A program made the translations under genes and the position numbers. Below, one piece after another: positions 1-6,218 of a stretch of 22,909 nucleotides of DNA (position 1 is its first letter; every line of letters starts with the position of its first letter). The DNA comes from Phycisphaerales bacterium (lineage in GTDB: Bacteria; Planctomycetota; Phycisphaerae; Tepidisphaerales; Tepidisphaeraceae): assembly GCA_028288775.1 (NCBI GenBank), contig JAQGHP010000361.1, forward strand, positions 1-22,909. Reading direction: 5' to 3'. The notes below the pieces were generated by a model, which worked only from the letters and a program-made list of their open reading frames with translations, searched no databases and had not been told where the DNA came from.

Positions 1-248
1 GACCGATTTTGACCGATTTAAAGGCACTTTTTCTAACAGATTTGATAAACAATATCTAACGCGCCATGCTGGACCCGGCGATGCGATAGAAACCCTTATC
101 ACAAAATAACTTAATGAATGCAATTGCCGATGCGGTCAACGGGCCGAGACAGGGCCGGCTTATCCCTCCCAAGCTTGCCATCGGAATGAATTACCCAGAT
201 TAACGTTAACATGGGTAAAGAAAATCGATGGAATCACCGATAGCTTAG
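1..248. other. Intergenic leader, no gene seen
   Basis: No plausible coding frame is seen. The stretch is clearly AT-richer than the genes that follow. It opens with a tandem direct repeat of about 10 bp (GACCGATTTT, GACCGATTTA at 1-20). A strong dyad at 191-218 is listed separately. No convincing -35/-10 pair was found for the downstream gene. Confidence 0.6.
191..218. promoter_or_regulatory. 28-bp dyad, candidate operator
   Basis: TTACCCA at 191-197 is mirrored by TGGGTAA at 212-218. The perfect palindrome TTAACGTTAA (200-209) sits on exactly the same centre. Only the two base pairs between inner and outer arms fail to match, so 24 of 28 positions are symmetric. It ends 30 bp before the GTG at 249. 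The size and symmetry suit a dimeric regulator's operator. There is no U-tract, so a terminator is less likely. The binding protein is unknown. Confidence 0.5.
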
Positions 249-1139
249 GTGTCGCAAGTTATCCAGTTTAACATGCGAGACGAAAAACGACGCGGCAAGG
301 ATGCCGCCGATGACAAGCTGGACTGGCCGCAAGTTTGGACGGGCGGCCATCCAACGGAGACATCCATGAAGCCTGCAATCGATCCGGTCGCGAATCTTGC
401 CGAACTGTACCTTGAGCCCCTTCTGGCCGGCGAGCGAGACGCCTGCCGCAAAGTCATTGATAATGCGATTGAGCGGGGCAATACCGCTTATTCGCTGCTG
501 ACCAAGCTGGTCTGGCCGACGATGGAGCTGCTCCAGTCACTCTACCGTGAAGACCGCATCAGCATCTCCAGCCTGAACATGGCCACCCGCCTGAACCGCA
601 CCCTGACGGACCAACTGTGCGCCCGCTTGGAGCGTAAGCCCGATAACGGCCGCAAAGTGCTGATTTTCTGCGGAAACGATGAGCCGGAGGAACTGGGCGG
701 CCAGATCTGCGCCGACCTGTTCGAATCGGATGGCTACAGCGTCCGCTTCGCCGGCGGCGGGGTTCCGGAAGACGAAGTGCTGAAGCTCATCGGCGACCTA
801 CGCCCCGACCTGCTCGTCATGTTCGGCACCCTTCCCGCCGGCGTGCCCGCCGTCCGCAAGCTTATTGACTACCTCCGCGAAGTGAACAGCTGCCCGGATA
901 TGCAGGTTCTCTGCTGCGGCGGCATCTACAAGCGGGCGGAGGGCCTGGCCGAGGAAATCGGCGCCGACCTCTTCGCCTCCGACGCGGCCGAGGCAGTTGT
1001 CGTGGCCAATTCGAACCGCGAACAACGGGCGACGGTGGATCAGCAGACCGTCGGCCGCACCCGTCGCATCCGCAAAGCCGCCGCCCGCAAGCAGCATCAC
1101 GCCAGCCGGGCCGGCGAACAGATCGCCGAGGCCGTCTAG
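249..1139 (+). CDS. B12-binding-like protein, ligand His missing
   Basis: The fold resembles the cap plus Rossmann-like cobalamin-binding modules of MtaC/CarH-type proteins. A helical cap covers roughly residues 48-125. The alpha/beta domain from about 134 to 255 contains GNDEPEELGG, then GYSVRFAGGGVPEDEV and DLLVMFG. In cobalamin-binding members the E-x-H-x-L-G loop gives the lower-ligand histidine; here it reads E145-P-E-E-L-G, so the histidine is Glu147. The cap Glu-His pair expected near ISISSLNMAT is Leu-Asn. The protein may therefore bind no B12, or another ligand. The tail from about 258 is rich in Arg and Lys (RTRRIRKAAARK). No HTH domain is seen. The start is uncertain: GTG 249 gives 296 aa, ATG 273 is possible, and ATG 366 has the best Shine-Dalgarno (GGAGA, 5-nt spacing; 257 aa). 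I keep the long form because the frame already looks coding upstream of 366. Confidence 0.75.
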   Translation: MSQVIQFNMRDEKRRGKDAADDKLDWPQVWTGGHPTETSMKPAIDPVANLAELYLEPLLAGERDACRKVIDNAIERGNTAYSLLTKLVWPTMELLQSLYREDRISISSLNMATRLNRTLTDQLCARLERKPDNGRKVLIFCGNDEPEELGGQICADLFESDGYSVRFAGGGVPEDEVLKLIGDLRPDLLVMFGTLPAGVPAVRKLIDYLREVNSCPDMQVLCCGGIYKRAEGLAEEIGADLFASDAAEAVVVANSNREQRATVDQQTVGRTRRIRKAAARKQHHASRAGEQIAEAV

Positions 1140-1185
1140 TTAGTTGATCCCGAGTCGGAGACCCGGGCCTTATAAACATGGATGC

Positions 1186-1217
1186 CGGCCGGTGGCCCGC
1201 GGAGCGGGCCCCGGCCG
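1186..1217. terminator. GC-rich hairpin, possible terminator
   Basis: CGGCCGG, a bulged T (1193), and GGCCCGC pair with GCGGGCC and CCGGCCG around the 3-nt loop GGA (1201-1203). This gives a 14-bp stem with a single bulge. It lies 47 nt after the stop of the B12-like gene. No U-run follows, so intrinsic termination is possible but not proven. Confidence 0.45.
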
Positions 1218-1229
1218 CCGAATCAACAA

Positions 1230-1268
1230 GAGAAGGTCCTTTGCGGTGTACCCGCGAAGGCCCTTCTC
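1230..1268. repeat. 39-nt hairpin, REP-like
   Basis: GAGAAGG (1230-1236) pairs with CCTTCTC (1262-1268). Inside it CCTTTGCGG pairs with CCGCGAAGG with one G-T wobble. A single T/C mismatch separates the two stems and a 5-nt loop (TGTAC) closes them. The tidy shape looks like a dispersed palindromic repeat or a strong terminator. It sits only 12 nt after the previous hairpin. Confidence 0.5.
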
Positions 1269-1525
1269 TAATTTCGATGCACTTCAATGTTGCCCCCCGG
1301 CATCATCCCGTACAACCACACTTCGACCCGCCGGGCAGAGGTCATATAACTTGGGCCAGGTCCAATAAAAGCAACCTTCGATCTAGCTGATTGACGGGGG
1401 TTCTCGGACCGGATAAAAGTGACAAATCGTATAGATCGGCTCGGCACGCCTCGGGACTTGAATATCGGTCCGGCCGGTCGCCAGCGGTGGTGTACAGTCC
1501 TGTCACCAACGGCCTAGTGCGGCTG

Positions 1526-2167
1526 ATGGCTTCGACTATGACCGACACTCCTACCAAAATCTCGCGTCGTGTGCCGCAGTGGGCGGCGATTGTCGCCGTC
1601 GGCCTCGCCCTGATGTTGACCGGGGCGCGCAGCCAGGTCGAATCCTTCCGCAAGTCTTCGCCCGCGCCGGCCGTCGCAGCGCGAGTTGTGAAGCACGCCC
1701 CTGCCGCGGTTATCGCGTCCGCCCCTGTTGTTGCACACGAAACTCTCGTGGCCCCTGCCGTCTCCATCTCGGTAAATAGTGAATTGCTCCGCGACGTCCC
1801 CACTGCCTCGGCCGATGTTGCGGTGGCGACGGTTGGCGTGCCCACCGCGGCAAAGCAGCCGCGGGTAATCTGGATGCAGGTGACGGCGTATTGTGCGTGC
1901 AAGAAATGCTGCGGCCCGGGAGCAAAAGGCCTCACCGCCAGCGGCCACCATATTTCCTACAACGGCGGGCATTTCGTCGCCGCCGACACGAAGGTCTTCG
2001 CCTTCGGCACCAAGTTGCTTATCCCGGGTTACGCCGGCGGAAATGCCGTGGAAGTCGTAGACCGCGGCGGGGCGATCAAGGGCAATCACATCGACCTGTT
2101 CATGCCCACCCACCAGCAGGCCGTCGCCTGGGGAAACAAGTGGATGCAAGTAACCGTGGCCGACTAA
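1526..2167 (+). CDS. 3D-domain protein, cell-wall type
   Basis: The protein is about 213 aa. One hydrophobic segment near residues 15-30 (WAAIVAVGLALMLTG) acts as signal peptide or anchor. A low-complexity Ala/Val/Pro linker follows, then a C-terminal 3D (Asp-Asp-Asp) domain from about residue 117. Visible hallmarks are TAYCACKKCCGPGAKG, TASGH, VAADTKVFAFGT, VEVVDRGGAIKGNHIDLF and a closing WMQVTVAD. The three acidic positions are the D in AADT, VDRG and HIDLF. In MltA and in YabE/YocH-type proteins this double-psi barrel acts on peptidoglycan, so a periplasmic wall-remodelling enzyme is likely. The frame is open back to a TTG at 1391, but that would put 45 unlikely residues before the membrane segment. 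I chose ATG 1526; ATG 1538 is an alternative. Neither has a strong Shine-Dalgarno. Confidence 0.85.
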   Translation: MASTMTDTPTKISRRVPQWAAIVAVGLALMLTGARSQVESFRKSSPAPAVAARVVKHAPAAVIASAPVVAHETLVAPAVSISVNSELLRDVPTASADVAVATVGVPTAAKQPRVIWMQVTAYCACKKCCGPGAKGLTASGHHISYNGGHFVAADTKVFAFGTKLLIPGYAGGNAVEVVDRGGAIKGNHIDLFMPTHQQAVAWGNKWMQVTVAD

Positions 2168-2188
2168 CCCGCCCCTCGGGGGAATTCC

Positions 2189-2956
2189 ATGCGACTGAAA
2201 GACAAAGTGGCGATCGTTACCGGCGCTAACAGCGGCATCGGTAAAGCCATCGCCGAGCGCTTCGCGGCGGAGGGCGCGCACGTCGGCGTCAACTACCGCG
2301 TCCGCGGTAACAACGCCGAGGTCGCACAGGCGATTGTCAAATCGCTCCCGACCGAGGGCATTGCCGTCGCCGGCGACGTCAGTAAGCGCGAGGACGTGGA
2401 GCGCATGGTCGCCGAGGTGGTGGCGAAGTTCGGCCGCCTGGACATCGCCGTCAGCAACGCGGGGATGGAGATTAAGAAGCCATTCCTCGAAGTGACGGAT
2501 GACGACTGGAACAAGGTCTTGTCCGTGAACCTCTACGGCGCGTTCCTCATCAGCCAGGTCGCCGCCCGGCAAATCGTGAAGCAGGGCCCCGGCGGGAAAT
2601 TGATTTTCATCTCGTCCGTCCACGAGGACATCCCCTTCCCCGAATACGCTTCGTATTGCGCCAGCAAAGGCGGCGTCCGCATGCTGATGCGGAACCTCGC
2701 GATGGAGCTCGCCCCGTACAAGATCAACTGCAACAACATCGCGCCCGGCGCGATCGCCACCCCGATCAACCAGGCCGTGCTCGACGACCCCGAGGCCAAG
2801 AAAAACGCCCTGGGCGAAATTCCCTGGGGCCGCTTCGGCAGGCCGGAGGAAGTGGCATCGGTCGCCGTGTTCCTCGCGAGCGACGAGGCCGACTACGTCA
2901 CCGGCAGCACCTACTACATCGACGGCGGGCTGACGCAACAGGTGACGAAGTATTGA
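2189..2956 (+). CDS. SDR oxidoreductase, glucose 1-dehydrogenase-like
   Basis: A 255-aa classical short-chain dehydrogenase. The cofactor motif is TGANSGIG (11-18), followed by NAG (90-92) and the catalytic set Asn114, Ser142/143, Tyr156 and Lys160 (YCASKGG). The pieces SSVHE, ASKGG, APGAIATPIN and YVTGSTYYIDGGLTQ closely resemble Bacillus glucose 1-dehydrogenase, which oxidises beta-D-glucose with NAD(P). Sugar specificity cannot be proven, and other SDRs such as FabG-like reductases share most motifs. The length is typical for the family. A GGGGGA stretch lies just before ATG 2189. The gene starts 21 bp after the 3D-domain gene in the same direction, so co-transcription is possible, with no obvious functional link. 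Confidence 0.88.
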   Translation: MRLKDKVAIVTGANSGIGKAIAERFAAEGAHVGVNYRVRGNNAEVAQAIVKSLPTEGIAVAGDVSKREDVERMVAEVVAKFGRLDIAVSNAGMEIKKPFLEVTDDDWNKVLSVNLYGAFLISQVAARQIVKQGPGGKLIFISSVHEDIPFPEYASYCASKGGVRMLMRNLAMELAPYKINCNNIAPGAIATPINQAVLDDPEAKKNALGEIPWGRFGRPEEVASVAVFLASDEADYVTGSTYYIDGGLTQQVTKY

Positions 2957-3452
2957 TCGCAACGCCGCTTTGAAATCACCCTCTGTTTGCGCCTCGCGCG
3001 GCGCGATCGTGAAAACCCCTCTCCACCTGGTGGTGCGTCCAAATTAAATTACTCCGCAGGATTTCAGAGCCGGGGCGTGTCGCCCCGGTCGGGCCGAAGG
3101 CCCGCGCTCCGGTCCCCTCTCCCTCGTACTCGGGGGAGAGGGATAGGGTGAGGGGCGGAACTGAGAGTTGCGCTCGGATCTCGTAGGGTCCGCCGATCAA
3201 CGCCGTGCGTCCCTCGACCCCTCACCCCTGCCCTCTCCCCCGGGTACGAGGGAGAGGGAGTAAAGACGGAGCTTCGCTCCGACCGGGCGGACACGGCCCG
3301 GCTCCGAAGTTGCCAGACAAAATGAGCCTGCCGGGGGCGACTGTGGCATGTTCCGCGGAACCGGAGTTCTCTTTCCCCGCCCGCGCTTTGGAGCCCGCGT
3401 GGTTCTCTGTTAAGATTCGGCCGGAAGAGGATCTTGTCCGCCCGGTAGCAGT
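2957..3452. other. ~500-bp gap dominated by a palindromic element
   Basis: No gene is seen. Most of the gap is a large inverted repeat (3066-3306, listed separately). From 3307 to 3452 the DNA is unremarkable and may hold the promoter of the next gene. A purine-rich GGAAGAGGA at about 3422-3430 lies too far (over 20 nt) from the ATG at 3453 to be a normal Shine-Dalgarno. Confidence 0.55.
3066..3306. repeat. ~240-bp palindromic (MITE/REP-like) element, copy 1
   Basis: The left arm (about 3066-3160) and right arm (about 3214-3306) are imperfect reverse complements over roughly 90 nt. Both ends read AGAGCC...GGCTCC. Each arm holds a sub-hairpin of CCCTCTCCCTCGTAC followed by GGGGGAGAGGG, then a GGGTGAGGGG tail. 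Smaller hairpins such as CGGGGCG/CGCCCCG (3071-3087) and GGAGC/GCTCC lie near the ends. About 55 nt separate the arms. There is no transposase and no open frame. A related copy with the same core lies at 13907-14034. The CCCTCACCC...CCCTCTCCC core belongs to a type of intergenic repeat widespread in high-GC bacteria. Confidence 0.75.
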
Positions 3453-4961
3453 ATGCCGATTAAGTTTGAGATTTATCGCGATGGCAGTCGTGTCACTACG
3501 TTTACCCCAGCGGGGGCGACGGCGGTCGGGCCCGAGAGCGTGCCGATCCCCGGCGAAGTGATCTTCAAAGACGGGCTGCTCATCGTTCAACGCAAGGACG
3601 AACACGCGACCGGCGTCTCGCTCTTGTGGGACTGCGGCCCACTGGGCGCATTCCAGCTCGAAACCACCCGCCTCCAGCCCCGGGAAAAACCGTACAACCT
3701 GAACGTGGAACTGGCCCGCTTCCGCCTGATGCGCATCATGCAGAAGCAGGAGGATTGGAACCTCTTTGACTTCCCCAAGGCCGACCGGTTCACCGCGCGC
3801 TTCGGCGAAGCGCAGAGCCTCTTCGCCGAGGCCCTGGGCAAGCTTCATGAGCCGGCCGAGGCCGCGAAGGTGGCCGACCACGCGCTGGCGATCGGCCTGG
3901 ACCTTTCCGAGCAGCTCGCGACGTTTCACAGTGAGCTGCTGCTGAGCCGTCGGCGGGCGACCAACGGTTTCGTGAAGCACATGTTCGGCTGCCGGGTTGA
4001 CCCCGCGGTACAAAATGAAAAGTACAAGGAAGCGCTGGCGTCCAACTTCGACTATTGCGTGCTGCCAATGAGCTGGAAACAGCTTCAGCCGCAGGAAAAT
4101 GTGTTCAATACCGAAGCGCTGGACGAGTGGGTTGAGCTGCTGAGCAAGCGGCGCGTGCCGACCATCGCCGGGCCGCTCATCCGCCTGGACGAGTCGGGCG
4201 TGCCCGACTGGATGGTCATCTGGGAGCACGATTTCGACATGCTCCGCGAGATGGCTTACGACTTCGTGCAGCGGGTGGTGCAGCGCTACCGCCGGGCCGT
4301 GGCGGCGTGGAACGTCGTCGGAGGCGTGCAGACCAACAGCGCGTTTACGCTCAGCTTTGAGCAGATCATCGAGCTGACCCGCCTGCTAGTCTCGCAGGTA
4401 AAAACCCTCCTCCCCAACGCCCGCACCCTCATCACGGTCACGCACCCATTTGGTGAATACCACGCCCGCAGCAAGGCCGGCGTGCCGCCGATGCTTTACG
4501 CGGAGATGGTGGCTCAGTCGGGGATCAACTTCGAGGCCTTCGCGCTGGAAGTGGAGATGGGGCTTCCCAAGCCCGGGATGTTCATGCGTGATTTGTTCCA
4601 GCTCAGTAGCATGCTGGACAAATTCTCCACGCTGGGCCGCCCGGTTTTCCTGACCGCGATCGGCTGCGCGGGCCAGGCCACGCCCGATGGGGGCGACACG
4701 CCCGAAGCCCGCCTCGACCCCTCCGCCGCCGGCCGCTGGCGCAAGCCGTGGGACGCGCAGCTCCAGGCCGATTGGATGGAAGCGGTCTACAGCATGGCCC
4801 TCAGCAAGCCGTTCATCGAAAGCGTTTCGTGGGCGAATCTCGCCGACCTCCGCCAGACCATCCCCGGCGGCGGCCTTCTCGACGACATGCTCCGCCCCAA
4901 GCCCGCCTTCCAGCGCCTCCAGCAGATGCGGGAGAAGTACAAGCAATTCCAGAAGAAATGA
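3453..4961 (+). CDS. GH10-like protein without catalytic glutamates
   Basis: A 502-aa protein with no signal peptide. The N-terminal ~180 residues form a beta-rich then helical region. From about residue 175 there is a TIM-barrel-like stretch resembling glycoside hydrolase family 10: FGCRVDPAVQNEKYKEAL, FDYCVLPMSWKQLQPQEN, DEWVELLSKRRVPTIAGPL, VPDWM. In active GH10 xylanases the acid/base Glu sits in a W-D-V-V-N-E motif; here it is W286-N-V-V-G-G291. The nucleophile normally sits in T-E-x-D; here T401-A-I-G. Both catalytic glutamates therefore appear missing, suggesting a non-catalytic sugar-binding or structural protein. Automated annotation may still call it endo-1,4-beta-xylanase. ATG 3453 has no clear Shine-Dalgarno. 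The comEA-like gene follows 35 bp downstream. Confidence 0.75.
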   Translation: MPIKFEIYRDGSRVTTFTPAGATAVGPESVPIPGEVIFKDGLLIVQRKDEHATGVSLLWDCGPLGAFQLETTRLQPREKPYNLNVELARFRLMRIMQKQEDWNLFDFPKADRFTARFGEAQSLFAEALGKLHEPAEAAKVADHALAIGLDLSEQLATFHSELLLSRRRATNGFVKHMFGCRVDPAVQNEKYKEALASNFDYCVLPMSWKQLQPQENVFNTEALDEWVELLSKRRVPTIAGPLIRLDESGVPDWMVIWEHDFDMLREMAYDFVQRVVQRYRRAVAAWNVVGGVQTNSAFTLSFEQIIELTRLLVSQVKTLLPNARTLITVTHPFGEYHARSKAGVPPMLYAEMVAQSGINFEAFALEVEMGLPKPGMFMRDLFQLSSMLDKFSTLGRPVFLTAIGCAGQATPDGGDTPEARLDPSAAGRWRKPWDAQLQADWMEAVYSMALSKPFIESVSWANLADLRQTIPGGGLLDDMLRPKPAFQRLQQMREKYKQFQKK

Positions 4962-4996
4962 CAGCGCACCGGCATCCGAAGTAAAACAGTCTTCCG

Positions 4997-5410
4997 ATGC
5001 CCGATTCCCCCGAGGTTTCCGACCCGATCTGGACGGCCCCGCAGCGCCGGGCGATCGTCATTCTTTTGACTTTGTTGCTCGTGTTCCTCACCGGCCGCTA
5101 CGCCTGCAATCGCGCTTTCATTGACGACCCGCAACCCGAAGTCAACGCAAGAGCCGCCGACCTCGCCGACAAGCTCGACCCCAACACCGCCGACTGGCGC
5201 GAGCTGGCCGCGATCCCGAACTTGGGCGAGAAAAAGGCGCAGGCGATCGTCGCATTCCGCGAGAAGTGGCAAGCGCAGCACCCCCAAGACCCGGCCTTCC
5301 GCGGCCCCGAAGACCTGCGACAAGTAAAGGGGATAGGCCCGGCGACGGCGTCGAACCTCAAGCCTTATCTGATCTTCCCAATGCCGACTACGCGGCCGGG
5401 CGGCTCATAG
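4997..5410 (+). CDS. ComEA-like helix-hairpin-helix protein
   Basis: A 137-aa protein. One transmembrane segment lies near residues 19-36 (AIVILLTLLLVFLTGRYAC). A short linker leads to a C-terminal helix-hairpin-helix module from about residue 58. DPNTADWRELAAIPNLGEKK and then FRGPEDLRQVKGIGPATASN are the paired hairpins of the ComEA family. Such domains bind double-stranded DNA without sequence specificity; full ComEA binds incoming DNA at the outer face of the membrane in natural transformation. No comEC or pilus gene is nearby, so uptake is not proven. The gene sits 35 bp after the GH10-like gene and may share its transcript. Confidence 0.8.
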   Translation: MPDSPEVSDPIWTAPQRRAIVILLTLLLVFLTGRYACNRAFIDDPQPEVNARAADLADKLDPNTADWRELAAIPNLGEKKAQAIVAFREKWQAQHPQDPAFRGPEDLRQVKGIGPATASNLKPYLIFPMPTTRPGGS

Positions 5411-5412
5411 TG

Positions 5413-5418
5413 TATAAT
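5413..5418 (+). promoter_or_regulatory. Candidate -10 element (TATAAT)
   Basis: A perfect TATAAT lies 36 bp before the ATG at 5454, in the short gap after the comEA-like stop. No fitting -35 hexamer is seen 16-18 nt upstream. It may drive the two-gene cassette 5454-6102. Confidence 0.4.
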
Positions 5419-5453
5419 GTGTCAGCAAGTATCGTCGGGGGCAAGGAGTCGAT

Positions 5454-5864
5454 ATGCGAACGCTGGAACTGCTGCCGAACCTGCCCGAACTAACGGCGGA
5501 TGAAGCCAACCGATGGGTGGGCGCCGCGATCGCGGAAGCGGAGGCCCTACGCCAGCACGACCAAAGACTCTATCCATTGGCAAATGATCCCGCGGCCATG
5601 GCAACCGCCAGGAGCCTCCACGCCGCTTGGCGGCATTGGGCGGATTACGCTTCGACACTTCTTGACCAGCTTCCCGCGTCGGTCGTCCGCGACGACTCCG
5701 GCACGGTGAAGAAACTTCGTCTGGGCATTGGCTACGCGCGTTGCGTGGAAGGACTTCCCCCGGAAGAGATCATTCGACGCCACCAGCGGGTGGAAAGCGG
5801 CGAAGCGAGGCTCCTGTCGATAGAGGAGGCTCGCCGTGAACTTGGACTTGCATCTCGCGGCTGA
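5454..5864 (+). CDS. Hypothetical protein, possible antitoxin
   Basis: A 136-aa soluble, mostly helical protein with no domain I recognise with confidence. The N-terminal half is rich in Ala and Glu. The C-terminal half contains GLPPEEIIRRHQRVESGEA and a final basic/acidic helix. The start is well supported: AAGGAG about 6 nt before ATG 5454, and a TATAAT box further up. The 3' end overlaps the next gene by 29 bp, and that gene's Shine-Dalgarno lies inside this frame, which implies translational coupling. Because the second gene resembles a RelE/ParE toxin, this one may be the cognate antitoxin. No DNA-binding motif was recognised, so this rests on position and size. Confidence 0.6.
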   Translation: MRTLELLPNLPELTADEANRWVGAAIAEAEALRQHDQRLYPLANDPAAMATARSLHAAWRHWADYASTLLDQLPASVVRDDSGTVKKLRLGIGYARCVEGLPPEEIIRRHQRVESGEARLLSIEEARRELGLASRG

Positions 5865-6102
5865 CGCCCTCGCTGATTTGCGACGACTCGATGTGGGATT
5901 GCAAGAAGAAGTATTTGATGAACTGGAACGACTTTCGGCGAAGCCCGACTTGATCCCTCCACCGCTGCCGCAGTCAGGTATCGTTCATACTTTCGCGTGC
6001 GAAACTGCCGGTGGTTTGCACGTCATCGCCATTACGCTTGAGAGGCGTGATGGCGGAACACGGCTCGCGGTGCTCGGCGTACGGTTGCTTGCGGGCGCTT
6101 GA
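5836..6102 (+). CDS. Possible RelE/ParE-like toxin
   Basis: An 88-aa protein. The pattern is an N-terminal strand (LDLHLAADAL), two helices (ADLRRLDVG, LQEEVFDELERLSAKPD), then beta strands (GIVHTFACETAGGLHVIAITLERRDGGTRLAVLGVRLL). Size and order suit the RelE/ParE superfamily, but no catalytic residues can be assigned. The start is GTG 5836, chosen because of an ideal Shine-Dalgarno, AGAGGAGG at 5822-5829 with 6-nt spacing. It overlaps the preceding gene by 29 bp. Possible functions are an mRNA interferase or gyrase inhibitor; both are unproven. Confidence 0.55.
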   Translation: MNLDLHLAADALADLRRLDVGLQEEVFDELERLSAKPDLIPPPLPQSGIVHTFACETAGGLHVIAITLERRDGGTRLAVLGVRLLAGA

Positions 6103-6183
6103 GCCTTGTGAACCCCCGCCCCCGATCCGCAAATCAGTTGCACGCACTCCGCACCCAAGCCACACGCGTCGATTCGTTCCGGC

Positions 6184-6189
6184 TATAAT
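6184..6189 (+). promoter_or_regulatory. Candidate -10 element for uvrB
   Basis: A perfect TATAAT lies 30 bp upstream of the uvrB ATG at 6219. No good -35 hexamer is seen at normal spacing. No LexA-type operator was recognised in the gap 6103-6218. Confidence 0.45.
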
Positions 6190-6218
6190 AGTTCGGTCAC
6201 CGTTAGCCGGAGTTGTTC

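Larger units (their letters stand above)
1140..1525. other. 386-bp gap with two hairpins, no gene seen
   Basis: The gap between the B12-like gene and the 3D-domain gene holds two adjacent strong hairpins (listed separately). A weak promoter-like pair follows: TTGACG at 1391-1396 and GATAAA about 15-16 nt later. Frames open in this gap are short or extend the 3D gene upstream without a start signal. Confidence 0.5.

Noticed and set aside
1514..2962. Long minus-strand open frame (482 aa) opposite the 3D-domain and SDR genes
   Set aside because: It is antisense to two well-supported genes, has a low-complexity His/Gly/Val/Asp-rich composition typical of GC-rich shadow frames, and shows no recognisable motif.
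3222..4229. Minus-strand open frame (335 aa) opposite the GH10-like gene
   Set aside because: It runs through the palindromic element into antisense of a real gene, with no protein-family features.
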